Assembly: GCA_039028935.1 (NCBI GenBank)
Contig: JBCCHD010000009.1
Location: 1 to 64,000 of the forward strand
Reading direction: 5' to 3'
Length of the DNA stretch: 64,000 nt
From: Pseudomonadota bacterium
Lineage (GTDB): Bacteria > Pseudomonadota > Gammaproteobacteria > Steroidobacterales > SZUA-146
Numbering within the stretch: the stretch's first letter is position 1; every line of letters begins with the position of its first letter. A model generated the notes under the pieces. It saw nothing but the letters and a program-made list of their open reading frames with translations, did no database searches and was not told the origin of the DNA. Positions 8,657 through 17,900 of this stretch are shown here, piece after piece. The position numbers were made by a program, and so were the translations under genes.

Positions 8657-9507
8657 ACGTGAAGACACACACGCTGTGGTCGAGAGCTCGCTCGAGACTA
8701 TGGCGCGACACAGCCGGTATGACGGGTCTGGCGGTCGTGCTGCTGTTTGCGGTGATGGCACTGGGCGTGGTGCTGGGCTTATGGGGTACGAACTGGGCCG
8801 AAATCGAAGGCAACCGCTTTGCACCAATCTCATCGCAGTTTTGGTTTGGCGCCAATATCAATGGGCAAGATATTTTCGCACGCACCGTTTACAGTACGCG
8901 CACCGCGTTTGAAGTGGGATTATCGGTCGCGCTGCTGTCGACGCTACTGGGGGCAGTACTCGGCGCCATATCCGGTTTTTATAGCGGCACGTGGCTGGAT
9001 GCGATCGCGCTGTGGCTGATGGGCGTGCTGGACGCCATCCCGTTTTATTTGTTTGTGGCGGCGGTTGCTTATGCCCTGCAAGGGCACCCCTACGGTATGC
9101 ATGTGGCGATGGTGGCCACGTTTTGGACAACAACCGCGCGGTTGGTGCGTGGGGAGGTTATTAAACTTAAGCAGCTCGAGTTCGTTGAGTCGGCGCGTGC
9201 CATTGGTGTGAGCGATTTGGTGATTACCTTCCGGCATATTCTCCCGAACACGAATCATATTTTACTCGTACAGGCGACTATCGTGTTTGTCGCGGCGATC
9301 AAGTCGGAAGTCATATTGAGTTTTCTCGGGCTTGGTATTCAAGATGGTGTGAGTTGGGGAAGCATGTTGGCCGAAGCCACACTAGAGGTGTCGGCTGGAC
9401 ACTTAAACAATTTTTTGTTTGCGTCACTGTTTATGTTTGTGCTTGTTATGGCCTTTAACCTATTTTCGGATGCGCTTCAGGATGCGCTCGATCCTCGTGT
9501 GGTGTGA
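8653..9507 (+). CDS. ABC transporter permease, DppC/OppC type
   Basis: A 284-residue inner-membrane permease. The N-terminal region (residues about 20-45) is the first membrane segment, followed by a periplasmic stretch with FWFGANINGQDIFARTVY, the DppC/OppC 'G-x-D-x-x-G-R/A-D' type region that precedes the core domain. The cytoplasmic EAA loop is at FVESARAIGVSDLVITFRHI. C-terminal end NLFSDALQDALDPRVV is characteristic of the family. It starts inside the stop of the first permease gene and ends six bases before the first ATPase gene. Confidence 0.94.
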   Translation: MNVKTHTLWSRARSRLWRDTAGMTGLAVVLLFAVMALGVVLGLWGTNWAEIEGNRFAPISSQFWFGANINGQDIFARTVYSTRTAFEVGLSVALLSTLLGAVLGAISGFYSGTWLDAIALWLMGVLDAIPFYLFVAAVAYALQGHPYGMHVAMVATFWTTTARLVRGEVIKLKQLEFVESARAIGVSDLVITFRHILPNTNHILLVQATIVFVAAIKSEVILSFLGLGIQDGVSWGSMLAEATLEVSAGHLNNFLFASLFMFVLVMAFNLFSDALQDALDPRVV

Positions 9508-9513
9508 TCTTCG

Positions 9514-10449
9514 ATGACGACGCAACCGGTTATTGAGGTCGAGGATTTGGTGGTCGAGTTGACCACCGACCAGGGGGTCGTGCGTGCGGTCGATGGCGTG
9601 AGTTTTTCGCTCCAACATGGCGATACCCTCGGTATTGTCGGTGAATCGGGGTGTGGCAAAACCATGACCTGCCTGGCACTGTTAGGCCTTGTGCCATCGC
9701 CGGTTGGCCGTATTGTGCGCGGAGCAATACGCGTCAAGGGTCGCGATATCGTGGGATTGGGTGAGCGCCGTCTGCGGGCAATTCGTGGGCAAGACGTGGC
9801 AATGATTTTTCAAGAGCCCATGACGGCGCTCAATCCGGTGTTCAGTGTCCGCAGTCATTTAGTTGACGTGTTACAGCGACAGGGCCTGCGCGGTCGGACC
9901 GCCAACGCCCGAGCGCTAACCCTGTTGGATCAGGTCGGCATTGCGGCCGCGGCCAAACGTCTCGACGACTACCCTCATCAACTTTCAGGCGGTATGCGTC
10001 AGCGCGTCATGATCGCTATGGCGTTGGCCTGTAAGCCCAGTGTGCTGGTGGCGGACGAGCCGACGACCGCGCTCGACGTCACTACGCAGGCACAGGTGTT
10101 AGACCTCATTGACTCACTGCGAGAAGCGCACAATATGAGTGTGGTATTGGTCAGTCATGATTTTGGTGTGATTGCCAAAGTGTGTCGCAATGTGATGGTC
10201 ATGTACCGCGGTGAAACGCTCGAAGTGGGGCGGACGGCGCAGGTGCTTGCGAAACCCCAGCACATCTACACGCGGGCCCTGCTCAATGCCGTACCACGCA
10301 TTCGCGCAGACCGCGCAGACCGTCTTCCGGTGGTGTCAGACACGGTGCCCGTCGACACGCTGCTGCCGTCCGGTCGGCCGTTTTTTAACAACGATGACCT
10401 GGATAGCGGCGTTGACGATGCTGCGGTCATCGGTGGTGCTTCCCAATGA
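9514..10449 (+). CDS. ABC transporter ATPase, OppD/DppD type
   Basis: A 311-residue ATPase. Walker A is GESGCGKT (about residues 43-50), the ABC signature is LSGGMRQR (about 157-164), and Walker B is VLVADEPTTALD (about 178-189). The C-terminal extension of roughly 50 residues after the H-loop (SHDFGV) contains the oligopeptide-type YTRALLNAVPRI region. It supplies ATP hydrolysis on the cytoplasmic side together with the following ATPase. Its stop overlaps the next ATG by 4 bases. Confidence 0.95.
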   Translation: MTTQPVIEVEDLVVELTTDQGVVRAVDGVSFSLQHGDTLGIVGESGCGKTMTCLALLGLVPSPVGRIVRGAIRVKGRDIVGLGERRLRAIRGQDVAMIFQEPMTALNPVFSVRSHLVDVLQRQGLRGRTANARALTLLDQVGIAAAAKRLDDYPHQLSGGMRQRVMIAMALACKPSVLVADEPTTALDVTTQAQVLDLIDSLREAHNMSVVLVSHDFGVIAKVCRNVMVMYRGETLEVGRTAQVLAKPQHIYTRALLNAVPRIRADRADRLPVVSDTVPVDTLLPSGRPFFNNDDLDSGVDDAAVIGGASQ

Positions 10450-11249
10450 GCGAGACGCTGTCGGTACGAGGCTTAACCAAGCGCTTTGAAACGGGTGGCC
10501 GGTTTTTGCGCCAAGGGCAGATTTTGACGGCCGTCAACAACGTGAGCTTTGACGTTGCCCCCGGCAAAACGTTTGGGCTTGTTGGCGAATCGGGGTGCGG
10601 CAAGTCCACGCTCGCGCGGTGTTTAATGCGGCTTACCGAGCCCGACGCCGGATGCGTGATGCTCGGTGAGACAGACATTACCGCGCTGTCGGCAAGTGAT
10701 CTTTTCGCTGTGCGCCCACGAATGCAGATCGTGTTTCAGGACCCGTATGCCAGCCTCAACCCCCGCCGTACTATCGCTCAGACGCTGCTTGAGCCACTGG
10801 CAACGCACCGCATAGGTCCACCCGGAACCCGACTTGATCGGGTGGTTACATTGCTTGAGCAAGTGGGGCTGAATGCGAGCATGCTCAATCGTTATCCACA
10901 TGAGTTTTCAGGTGGCCAACGTCAGCGCGTGGGCATCGCCCGCGCGCTCACCCTCGACCCTGAGGTCATCGTGGCGGACGAAGCGGTGTCGGCACTCGAC
11001 GTGTCGGTGCAATCAGAAGTGCTGAATCTGCTGGCCGATATTCAGCGCGCGCGCGGCTTATCGTATGTGTTTATTTCGCACGACCTGGCGGTTGTGCAAC
11101 ACGTGAGCGATCAGATTGGGGTAATGCGCCATGGTGAGCTGGTCGAGTTGGGTGCGGCGGCCGATGTATTCTTGCGTCCGCAGCACGCGTATACCCGCCG
11201 TTTGCTGGCGGCCGTGCCCGATATGCCGTCTCTTGCCGTGCGGGACTGA
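10446..11249 (+). CDS. ABC transporter ATPase, OppF/DppF type
   Basis: A 267-residue ATPase, the last gene of the importer operon. Walker A GESGCGKS, signature FSGGQRQR, Walker B VIVADEAVSALD, and the H-loop SHDLAVV are all intact. The segment TKRFETGGRFLRQGQ near the N-terminus is typical of OppF, which carries a longer first loop than OppD. C-terminus HAYTRRLLAAVPDM matches the family. Two different ATPases and two different permeases argue for a classical oligopeptide or dipeptide importer. Confidence 0.95.
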   Translation: MSETLSVRGLTKRFETGGRFLRQGQILTAVNNVSFDVAPGKTFGLVGESGCGKSTLARCLMRLTEPDAGCVMLGETDITALSASDLFAVRPRMQIVFQDPYASLNPRRTIAQTLLEPLATHRIGPPGTRLDRVVTLLEQVGLNASMLNRYPHEFSGGQRQRVGIARALTLDPEVIVADEAVSALDVSVQSEVLNLLADIQRARGLSYVFISHDLAVVQHVSDQIGVMRHGELVELGAAADVFLRPQHAYTRRLLAAVPDMPSLAVRD

Positions 11250-11336
11250 CCGAACACGGCGCTCGAAGACGGTGTGTGTTGTGCGTTGCTGCGAGCATCC
11301 CAATCACACAGTGGTTCAATGGTAACTGGATTTGCG

Positions 11337-11353
11337 AATCGCAGTATGCGATT
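11337..11353. promoter_or_regulatory. Palindrome upstream of the dehydrogenase gene
   Basis: AATCGCA (11337-11343) and TGCGATT (11347-11353) form a perfect 7+7 inverted repeat with a three-base centre (GTA). It lies 32 bases before the ATG at 11386, a usual place for a repressor operator. No regulator gene is adjacent that obviously matches it. Confidence 0.4.
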
Positions 11354-11385
11354 TCCGCTCAAACGAACAGGCAGGAGAGTCAACA

Positions 11386-12258
11386 ATGGCGAAGGTCGCG
11401 TTTATCGGATTAGGCGTTATGGGGTACCCCATGGCGGGGCACCTATCGCGGGCAGGCCATGTCGTCACCGTCTATAACCGCACGACCGCTACGGCAGAGC
11501 GCTGGATCGCCGAATACGATGGTGATCTGGCCGTCACACCCAAAGATGCCGCGCTCGGCGCAGAAATCGTCATGAGCTGTGTGGGTAATGACGACGATGT
11601 CCGCGCGGTCTTGCTTGGCGACAACGGCGCGCTCAGTGGGATGCGTCCCTCGTCGGTTCTGATCGATCACACCACGGCGTCCGCGCATTTGGCCGAATCG
11701 CTCTATGTCGATGCACAACGGGTTGGGGTGCGATTTCTCGATGCGCCTGTCTCTGGCGGTGAGGCGGGCGCAGTCAAGGGTCAGCTGACGATCATGGTAG
11801 GGGGCGATGTTGATGATTACGCGCAGACGCAGCCTGTGCTCGACGCTTATGCCAAGGCCTGTCAGCACATCGGACCGGTCGGCCATGGGCAAAAAGCGAA
11901 AATGGTCAACCAGCTGTGTATCGCTGGATTGGTACAGGGCCTAGCAGAAGGTTTGCACTTTGCCGCATGCAGCGGTTTGGATACCGATAAGGTGATCGCC
12001 GCCATCAGCAAAGGCGCTGCTCAATCCTGGCAAATGGACAATCGCGCAACGACAATGATCAACGGTGACTTCGACTTTGGCTTTGCGGTCGACTGGATGA
12101 GGAAGGATTTGTCCATTGCGCTGGAGGCCGCCCGTACTCTGGGGCTCGACTTACCGGTGAGTCAGCTGGTCGATACGTTTTATGCCGACGTACAGCGCAT
12201 GGGTGGTGGTCGATGGGATACCTCGAGTCTTATTGCGCGGTATCAGCGCGATACCTGA
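11386..12258 (+). CDS. Beta-hydroxyacid dehydrogenase (3-hydroxyisobutyrate dehydrogenase family)
   Basis: A 290-residue NAD(P)-dependent oxidoreductase. I choose the ATG at 11386 because AGGAGAG precedes it and the protein then begins at once with the Rossmann strand VAFIGLGVMGYPMAGHL. The substrate-binding signature APVSGGEAGAVKGQL follows at about residue 120, and the catalytic lysine region is HGQKAKMVNQL (about 166-176). Members oxidise 3-hydroxyisobutyrate, tartronate semialdehyde, succinic semialdehyde or similar short hydroxyacids; the sequence does not separate these. It is a single gene ending 40 bases before the convergent alkB. Confidence 0.92.
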   Translation: MAKVAFIGLGVMGYPMAGHLSRAGHVVTVYNRTTATAERWIAEYDGDLAVTPKDAALGAEIVMSCVGNDDDVRAVLLGDNGALSGMRPSSVLIDHTTASAHLAESLYVDAQRVGVRFLDAPVSGGEAGAVKGQLTIMVGGDVDDYAQTQPVLDAYAKACQHIGPVGHGQKAKMVNQLCIAGLVQGLAEGLHFAACSGLDTDKVIAAISKGAAQSWQMDNRATTMINGDFDFGFAVDWMRKDLSIALEAARTLGLDLPVSQLVDTFYADVQRMGGGRWDTSSLIARYQRDT

Positions 12259-12274
12259 ACGAATCGAACGGTCA

Positions 12275-12299
12275 ACCGCCGGCGTGTTGCGACGGCGGT
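12275..12299. terminator. Stem-loop between convergent dehydrogenase and alkB genes
   Basis: ACCGCCG (12275-12281) pairs perfectly with CGGCGGT (12293-12299) around an 11-base loop, and the right arm touches the alkB stop codon. It could serve both genes. There is no T run on either side, so termination is a suggestion from position and stem strength. Confidence 0.4.
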
Positions 12300-13435
12300 C
12301 ACTCGTTGTGCCGATAATAGCGCTCAACGCGCGGATTCATTACGCGCATCCACAGCGGCGGCACCATCGCCAGCAAGATCATAAGCGGATATCCCGCCGG
12401 CAATTGCGGACTGTCGTCGAAGTGGCGCAGCACTTGATAGTGTCGTTGCGGATGGGCGTGATGGTCCGAATGACGTTGAAGTTGAAACGTAATGAGGTTG
12501 CTCAACAGATAGTTGCTGTTCCAGGAGTGATGGTGATCGGTACGCTCATAGCGGCCATTCGGCAGTTTTTGGCGCTCCAGGCCGTAGTGCTCTAAATAGT
12601 TCACGGTTTCCAGTACACCGATCGACACCAGGGCTTGTGCCATGAAAAACACAAGTCCCGGTAGGCCGAACACGAGCGTGCACGCCACCATGACGATCAC
12701 GGACAGCGCGTACCATCGCAATAACTCGTTATGGCGACTCAATACTGGCAGGCCGCGGCGTGCTAGCAGCTTGGCTTCTAAGCGCCAGGCCGCGGTGACG
12801 TTTCGATACGGGGCGCGCGCGAGAAAATGATAGAGCGTTTGGCCATAGCGTGACGTACTGGCGTCTTCGGGCGTGGCAACATTGACGTGATGGCCGCGCA
12901 CATGTTCGATCTTGAAGCTAGGGTAGAGCACGAGTGACAGTAGTATGCCGCCTAAACGCTGTTCGAAGGCGCTGCGTCGGTGGATCAACTCGTGTGCGGC
13001 GTTGATCATGATACCGGCGTGCACCACGCCAAACGACAGGATCAAGCCGATCTGGCCTAGCAGGCTGAGGTCGCGCCAGTAGATAAATAGTAGAAGCCCG
13101 AATGCGAGACTGGCAAAAGCAATGGGGACATTGGCGTAGAGCAGCACTTTGTAAAAGGGTTGGTCGCTTAACATGGCGACTTCGTCATCGTCTGGATTGT
13201 GCGGGTCTTTTCCGATGACGAAATCGGCCAGCGGAATGACACCGTACAGCATCACCAGAGGCAGCCAGGCATACAGATCGGCGGACGCCAAAACGGCGAA
13301 TTCGCTGTGCCGTAAGAGAGACCAGAGGGCGAAAAAGCTCGCCGGCAGCAACGCCGGAACGAGATAAAGCATGAAACCGACTTTTTTAAGCACGATCAGT
13401 GGGTGATCTTTGGTAGTCTCTGGGATGTGCAGCAC
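12299..13435 (-). CDS. alkB: Alkane 1-monooxygenase (AlkB family)
   Basis: A 378-residue membrane di-iron hydroxylase read from a GTG start with AGAGG nine bases upstream. Histidine boxes are all present: HELIH (148-152), HVRGHH (178-183), and HSDHHAHP (322-329), with the AlkB-specific NYLEHYGL at 279-286, which separates AlkB from desaturases. About six membrane segments flank them. It hydroxylates the terminal carbon of medium-chain n-alkanes using O2 and electrons from rubredoxin. No rubredoxin or rubredoxin reductase gene is in the window. It is divergent from a GntR-type regulator 53 bases away, with an operator-like array between them, so that regulator probably controls it. Confidence 0.93.
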   Translation of the reverse strand: MLHIPETTKDHPLIVLKKVGFMLYLVPALLPASFFALWSLLRHSEFAVLASADLYAWLPLVMLYGVIPLADFVIGKDPHNPDDDEVAMLSDQPFYKVLLYANVPIAFASLAFGLLLFIYWRDLSLLGQIGLILSFGVVHAGIMINAAHELIHRRSAFEQRLGGILLSLVLYPSFKIEHVRGHHVNVATPEDASTSRYGQTLYHFLARAPYRNVTAAWRLEAKLLARRGLPVLSRHNELLRWYALSVIVMVACTLVFGLPGLVFFMAQALVSIGVLETVNYLEHYGLERQKLPNGRYERTDHHHSWNSNYLLSNLITFQLQRHSDHHAHPQRHYQVLRHFDDSPQLPAGYPLMILLAMVPPLWMRVMNPRVERYYRHNE

Positions 13436-13451
13436 GACGTATGGCCTCTAA

Positions 13452-13488
13452 ATTGTAATATTGTAGAAATGTAAGATTGTAGGACAAT
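13452..13488. promoter_or_regulatory. Tandem 8-bp repeats and FadR-type operator between alkB and gntR
   Basis: Four units in exact 8-base register, ATTGTAAT, ATTGTAGA, AATGTAAG and ATTGTAGG (13452-13483), are followed by ACAAT. The last unit and this tail make the palindrome ATTGT-AGG-ACAAT (13476-13488); its core TTGTAGGACAA (13477-13487) fits the FadR-subfamily GntR consensus TNGTNNNACNA exactly. It abuts the gntR start codon and contains the only ribosome-binding-like AGGA, so binding would block its own translation start and transcription. The other units reach towards the alkB start. Confidence 0.65.
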
Positions 13489-14172
13489 ATGACGACGAGC
13501 GTTGAAAAGCAAACCGGCGCCTTTGAGCGCGCTCCTGGACTCGCCGATCAAGTGGCTGATTACGTTCAGGAACAGATAGTTAGCGGAAATCTAAATCCCG
13601 GGGACCGAATCGCAGAGGCGCGCATTACGCGCGAACTCGGTGTCAGCCGCGGGCCTGTGCGCGAGGCCATGCGCGTTCTCTCACGGCGTCATTTAGTGGA
13701 TTTGCTGCCGCGCAAAGGTGCGCGAGTGAGTGCGTTTGGCGCCGACGACGTCAATTCGCTTTATGATCTGCAGCAGGCGCTGATGCTGTTGCTGGTGCGT
13801 AAAATAAGTGGGGCGTGGCGCGCCGATGATCTGACTCGATTCAGCGATCTTCAGGGTGACCTTGCCGAGGCGGCCGATCAAGGTGATGCACTAGGCATGA
13901 TCAGCGGCTCTTTTCGTTTTCAGCGCGCGGCCTGCGATGTGGTGGGTAACAACTACCTCACGTCTGCTTTTGTTGATCTTCAACCAAGTTTCAGTCGAGC
14001 GTATTATCGCGCGCTCACGGTGAGCCGTCAGGAAATGAAAAGCCTGGCCGATTTTACGTTCAAGCTCATCACGCACATTGTGGATGGCAAGCTCGCGGCC
14101 TGTGAGCGACTCATCGGTCAGTTTTCAGAGCGACAGCGGCGACTGGTGCTCGATACGTTTGCGGCGCGATGA
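13489..14172 (+). CDS. GntR-family transcriptional regulator, FadR subfamily (FCD domain)
   Basis: A 227-residue regulator. Residues about 20-85 are the winged helix; the recognition helix is in GVSRGPVREAMRVLSRR. The C-terminal 130 residues are all-helical with the spacing of an FCD ligand-binding domain, which normally binds a carboxylic acid, often through a metal held by Asp and His residues. Length is normal for the FadR subfamily. It is divergent from alkB and sits on the repeat array described above, which suggests autoregulation and control of alkB. Ligand unknown; a fatty acid or hydroxyacid would fit the neighbours. Confidence 0.92.
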   Translation: MTTSVEKQTGAFERAPGLADQVADYVQEQIVSGNLNPGDRIAEARITRELGVSRGPVREAMRVLSRRHLVDLLPRKGARVSAFGADDVNSLYDLQQALMLLLVRKISGAWRADDLTRFSDLQGDLAEAADQGDALGMISGSFRFQRAACDVVGNNYLTSAFVDLQPSFSRAYYRALTVSRQEMKSLADFTFKLITHIVDGKLAACERLIGQFSERQRRLVLDTFAAR

Positions 14173-14203
14173 CGACAGCTCGGCGTGGCCCATGCTATAC
14201 AAG

Positions 14204-14218
14204 CCCCGATGGTCGGGG
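14204..14218. terminator. Hairpin after gntR
   Basis: CCCCGA and TCGGGG are separated by TGG, giving a compact GC-rich stem 31 bases after the gntR stop. No T tract follows. With the next hairpin it fills the gap before the cyclic-nucleotide-binding gene. Confidence 0.4.
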
Positions 14219-14225
14219 TACAGTT

Positions 14226-14245
14226 CCCAAGCCTGTCGACTTGGG
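14226..14245. terminator. Second hairpin in the gntR downstream gap
   Basis: CCCAAG (14226-14231) pairs with CTTGGG (14240-14245) around an eight-base loop, eight bases after the first hairpin. It may be part of a tandem terminator or of the 5' leader of the next gene; a T run is absent. Confidence 0.3.
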
Positions 14246-14333
14246 CGAGTCGCTGACCTGGGTTTCTCAATGTAGGCCCTGCGCGAGTCGTTCGAGGGCA
14301 GATCGTGACCACCAGACCGCCGGGTAACACTTC

Positions 14334-14849
14334 ATGGCCGACGTTGATTCTTTGAGCCTGCCTCTGCGAGACGCAGCGGGTGCGATAACCGAAAAACACG
14401 TGATGGGCTGGCTTGAGGAAAGTCAGGTCTTTAGCAGTTTGTCTGTGGCGGACCTAAAACCGCTGCTGCAAAATCTCCAGATCTTGAATTTCAAACCCAT
14501 GGATGAGGTGATCGTAAAAGATCACTTCTCGGCGGCGCTCTATATTGTGATCGCCGGTCGTTTCTTAGTTTTACGTCCTGAGAACACCCACGTTCACTCG
14601 GCGGCCGATCCGGACGATCTGGCAGAACTCGATACGTTCATCAAAGGCCAATGCTTTGGTGAATACTCGTTAATCGATCGCAAACCGGCCTCTGCATCGG
14701 TTGTCGCCGCCGAGCGTTCCCAGGCCATTCAGATACCGCGTCGAGCATTTGAGTCTCTGATGATGTCCGACTACCGCATTGCCAAAACGGTTTATCACAA
14801 TCTACTTTTGTTGCTGACCGCGCGCTTGCGCCGCGGCCTCAAAGTTTAA
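14334..14849 (+). CDS. Stand-alone cyclic-nucleotide-binding domain protein
   Basis: A 171-residue protein consisting almost only of a CRP-type cyclic-nucleotide-binding beta roll: VFSSLSVADLKPLL at the start, then the phosphate-binding cassette GQCFGEYSLIDRKPASASVV (about residues 104-123), in which the invariant Gly-Glu and the small residues before Ala-Ser are seen. The usual arginine of the cassette (RxA) is replaced by Pro-Ala-Ser-Ala, so binding of cAMP is uncertain. There is no helix-turn-helix, membrane segment or catalytic domain; a C-terminal helix (LLLLLTARLRRGL) may contact a partner. It ends convergent to the large coiled-coil gene. Role unknown. Confidence 0.85.
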   Translation: MADVDSLSLPLRDAAGAITEKHVMGWLEESQVFSSLSVADLKPLLQNLQILNFKPMDEVIVKDHFSAALYIVIAGRFLVLRPENTHVHSAADPDDLAELDTFIKGQCFGEYSLIDRKPASASVVAAERSQAIQIPRRAFESLMMSDYRIAKTVYHNLLLLLTARLRRGLKV

Positions 14850-14960
14850 ATCGCCTCCGCGGTTTTATTAGTTTGAGCGCGTCGTCAAAACGTCAACCGC
14901 GCGGCCGCAGGGTGAGCGGTCTTGACGGAGTGTTCTGCCAAAATGCCGATTGGAGTACGG

Positions 14961-17900
14961 TCAGCTTTCTTCTGTGCTCACCGGTTGTTTCAGCACAGGA
15001 ATATCGTCTTTGCGGGTGGCGTGCTTATCGCGGGATCCGGTTTGGACCGGTTTGCCCAACGTAGGAATATCGCGACGCGAAGCGCGCGGTGTAACGGTCG
15101 TAGATAGAACGGGTATCACGCCGGTCGACGCCAGTGCTTCTTTTTGCTTTGCCAGTGCGTCACGTAAGTCTTGGTTGCGCTGTTGCTGTGATTGAAGCGC
15201 TTGTGTAAAGGTCGTTTCGGCATCAGCGAATTGCAAGGACAAGGTCTCTAATCGTGTGCGGGTATCGTCGAGCTCAGTGGTCAATGACGCTTCGTTTGAG
15301 CGACGTCGCTCTTCGGCTAAGCGCAGCGCGGTTAATTCCGCGGTCTTAGTAGCCAGTTCATCCTGTAGCTCATTATGCGCTTGACGAATATTGCGATCCG
15401 TTTCATCAACGGTTGTCATTAGCTCCTTGAGCTCTTCTACTTCATATTCAAGCTGTTTTTTACTGGTCTCTGAGGCCGCTAAGGCGGTATCCAGATCGAG
15501 TTTGTGTTGCTCGATTTGCGCAACGCGCTGATCGGCCGTAACGACGGCTTGAGCTTTGCGCTCGACTTCATCGGCTAAGGTGGACGCCCATTCTTTGGCG
15601 CTGTCGGCTTCCGCGCGCCACGCGTCAACATCGCTTTGAAGTTCACGCAACTGAGTGGTTAGCGTCTGGGTGTGCCGCGCTGATGCGTCTTTGAGCGTGC
15701 CTAACTCTTCGAGCAGGGTGTCCTTATCCGCACCGAGCGTTAAGAGCTCGTCGTCGCGCGAGGCAAGGTCCAGCGTTGTGGCGCGCAAACTGTTTTCCGC
15801 TTCATTTTTGGCGGCGATGAGCACATTTAGTTCGGCTTGTCGTGCGCCATCAAGCTGCGCCTCTTGTTCCCGTAGCGCACGCTCGTGTTCCTGCTGTGTG
15901 GCGTCGAGTCGAGATTGGAGCGTGTGTTCGGTTCGTTCAATTTCTTCATGATGCGAGCGCTGCAGTTGGTCGATTTGAGCTGCGTACTCCGCGACTTCCT
16001 CCGCAGCGGCCTCACGAGCGTCTTTTAGTGTTAATACTTCTGATTCGAGCGCTTCCTTTTCTTGTGTAGCGGTATTCAGTCGGTCATGCAGGAGCCGTTC
16101 CTTGTACGCAAACATGTCGGCCTGTTGATCTCCTGCGCGTTGCAGATCGCCGACCAGTTTTTCAGCATCCCGCACTTCGCGTTTCGTTGCTTCGAGCGTG
16201 GTGGTAAGCGTGCTATTTGAGCGATTCGCCGTATCGAGGGCGTGCAGAAGACGCTGACCTTTATTGAGAAGCGATGAGGTAGGTTGATCGTCGGGCGTTG
16301 GCGCAACCGGGCTCTCCTCGTCAGCGTTTGACGCGTGGTTAGCGGCGTGCGGCGGGGCATTAAGCATCTCCCGATGCACCAGGGCGCCGTCAATAAGTTC
16401 TTCGAATGCCTGTGTAAGTTCGTGCTGTTCGAGTAACTCGGTTTCGAGTCGATCAATTACGCGAGACTGTCGCGTCATTTCATCGAGCCACATTTGCCGA
16501 TCGGTGTCGGCCTGTTCGAGCAGCTTGTCTTGTTCGACAATGGCGTCGGCATGCGCTGTCAGTTGCGATGTCATGAGCGCTAGCGTCTCGTTTTGTTTCG
16601 TCAGCTCGGCGTCGAGGTCAACCTGGGCGGCGGCCGCCGATTCAAGCCCCTGGCGCATTTCACCATATTCGGCTAGCTGGCCGGCTAATGCCTCGCGCTG
16701 TTCGGTCAATTCACGGATGGACTGCTCACGTTCGCGAATCGTATCGTGCAGCGAATCAAGTGCTCGATTTTTCGCGGCAATGTCGTCGCGGTAGGTGCTT
16801 AGGCTGTTGTCCCAAGCGGCCAGTTTTTGTTCGACCTGTTGGGTTTCCTCACGCTGTTGATCCAGGCGATGATGGAGTGATTCGTTCTGCGTGTGTTCGG
16901 TGTCGAGTGCTTCGCTGACCACGTCAAGTTCGCTCTGTTTTGCGGAACTGAGTTTCTGTTCATCAATAATCTGGCGCTTGAGTTGCTCGTTTTCGCTGTT
17001 TCTTTCGCCTTGCTGCTGCACTAGATCTGACAGGTCTTCGCGCAATACGCCGATGCTTTCCGACAGGGCTTCATTGTCTGACTGCAGATCGATGGTCTCT
17101 TGTTTTTGCTGATCAAGCGCATCGCTCAACGCGCGAGATTGAAAGGTCAGCGCATCATGCGCTTCATTTAGCGCATTTAACGCCTCCGTCTTCTCGTCGA
17201 GCGCGAGTTGTGTCGCGGACAGTGAGGTATTCGACTGATCTAACTCGTCTCGCGTCGAGGCCAAATCAGCGCTAAGTGTTTCGGCCGATTTCTTGGTTTC
17301 AGCTAGCTGCTCGCCCAGCGTTTCGACATGTTGTGCACGTGCGTCGAGTGAGGATTTGGCTGATTGCAATTCCGCGGAAAGCGCCATTTGCTGTTCGTCC
17401 AGCGCATCACGCTCCGAGCTCATCGTGGCGAAGTCGAGTTTCAGGTGGCCCAACGCTTCCTCGAGTGTATCCGCTTCGACCGCGCGCGCCTCGAGCGTTT
17501 CTATTTGCGAGCGTGCAGTGGCTAGGTGGTCACTCAATGCGTCATGTTCAGCCCGGCGCTGCGCCAGTTCGCGTTCAAGTGTGGCCACTTGCTCATCGAG
17601 CGTGTCCGCATCCGTCGCGCGCTCAAGCGTTTGTTCAAACTCGTTGACCAGCGTGTCAAAACGTCTATGGAGCTCGGCGTGCGCCGCCTTTATCGGCACC
17701 AGCTCATCGCGTTGTTTTTCCGCGGCGGATAACGCGTCAAGCAACTCATTATGGCGCGACTGCCACGACGCATTGTCTTGCTCCAATTCGAGATAACACT
17801 CGTTCTGGGACTCAAACTGCGCGTGGAGCGCATCGAGGTCAGCGCGCAGCGCATGGCGATCTTGATCCGCCTGTTGTGTCTGCGTGTCGAGCGATGTTCT

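Noticed and set aside
15655-17796. Several 60-170 codon open frames on the plus strand
   Set aside because: They are opposite the long coiled-coil gene, whose biased composition leaves the other strand without stops; products are Ser/Arg/Cys rich and look random.
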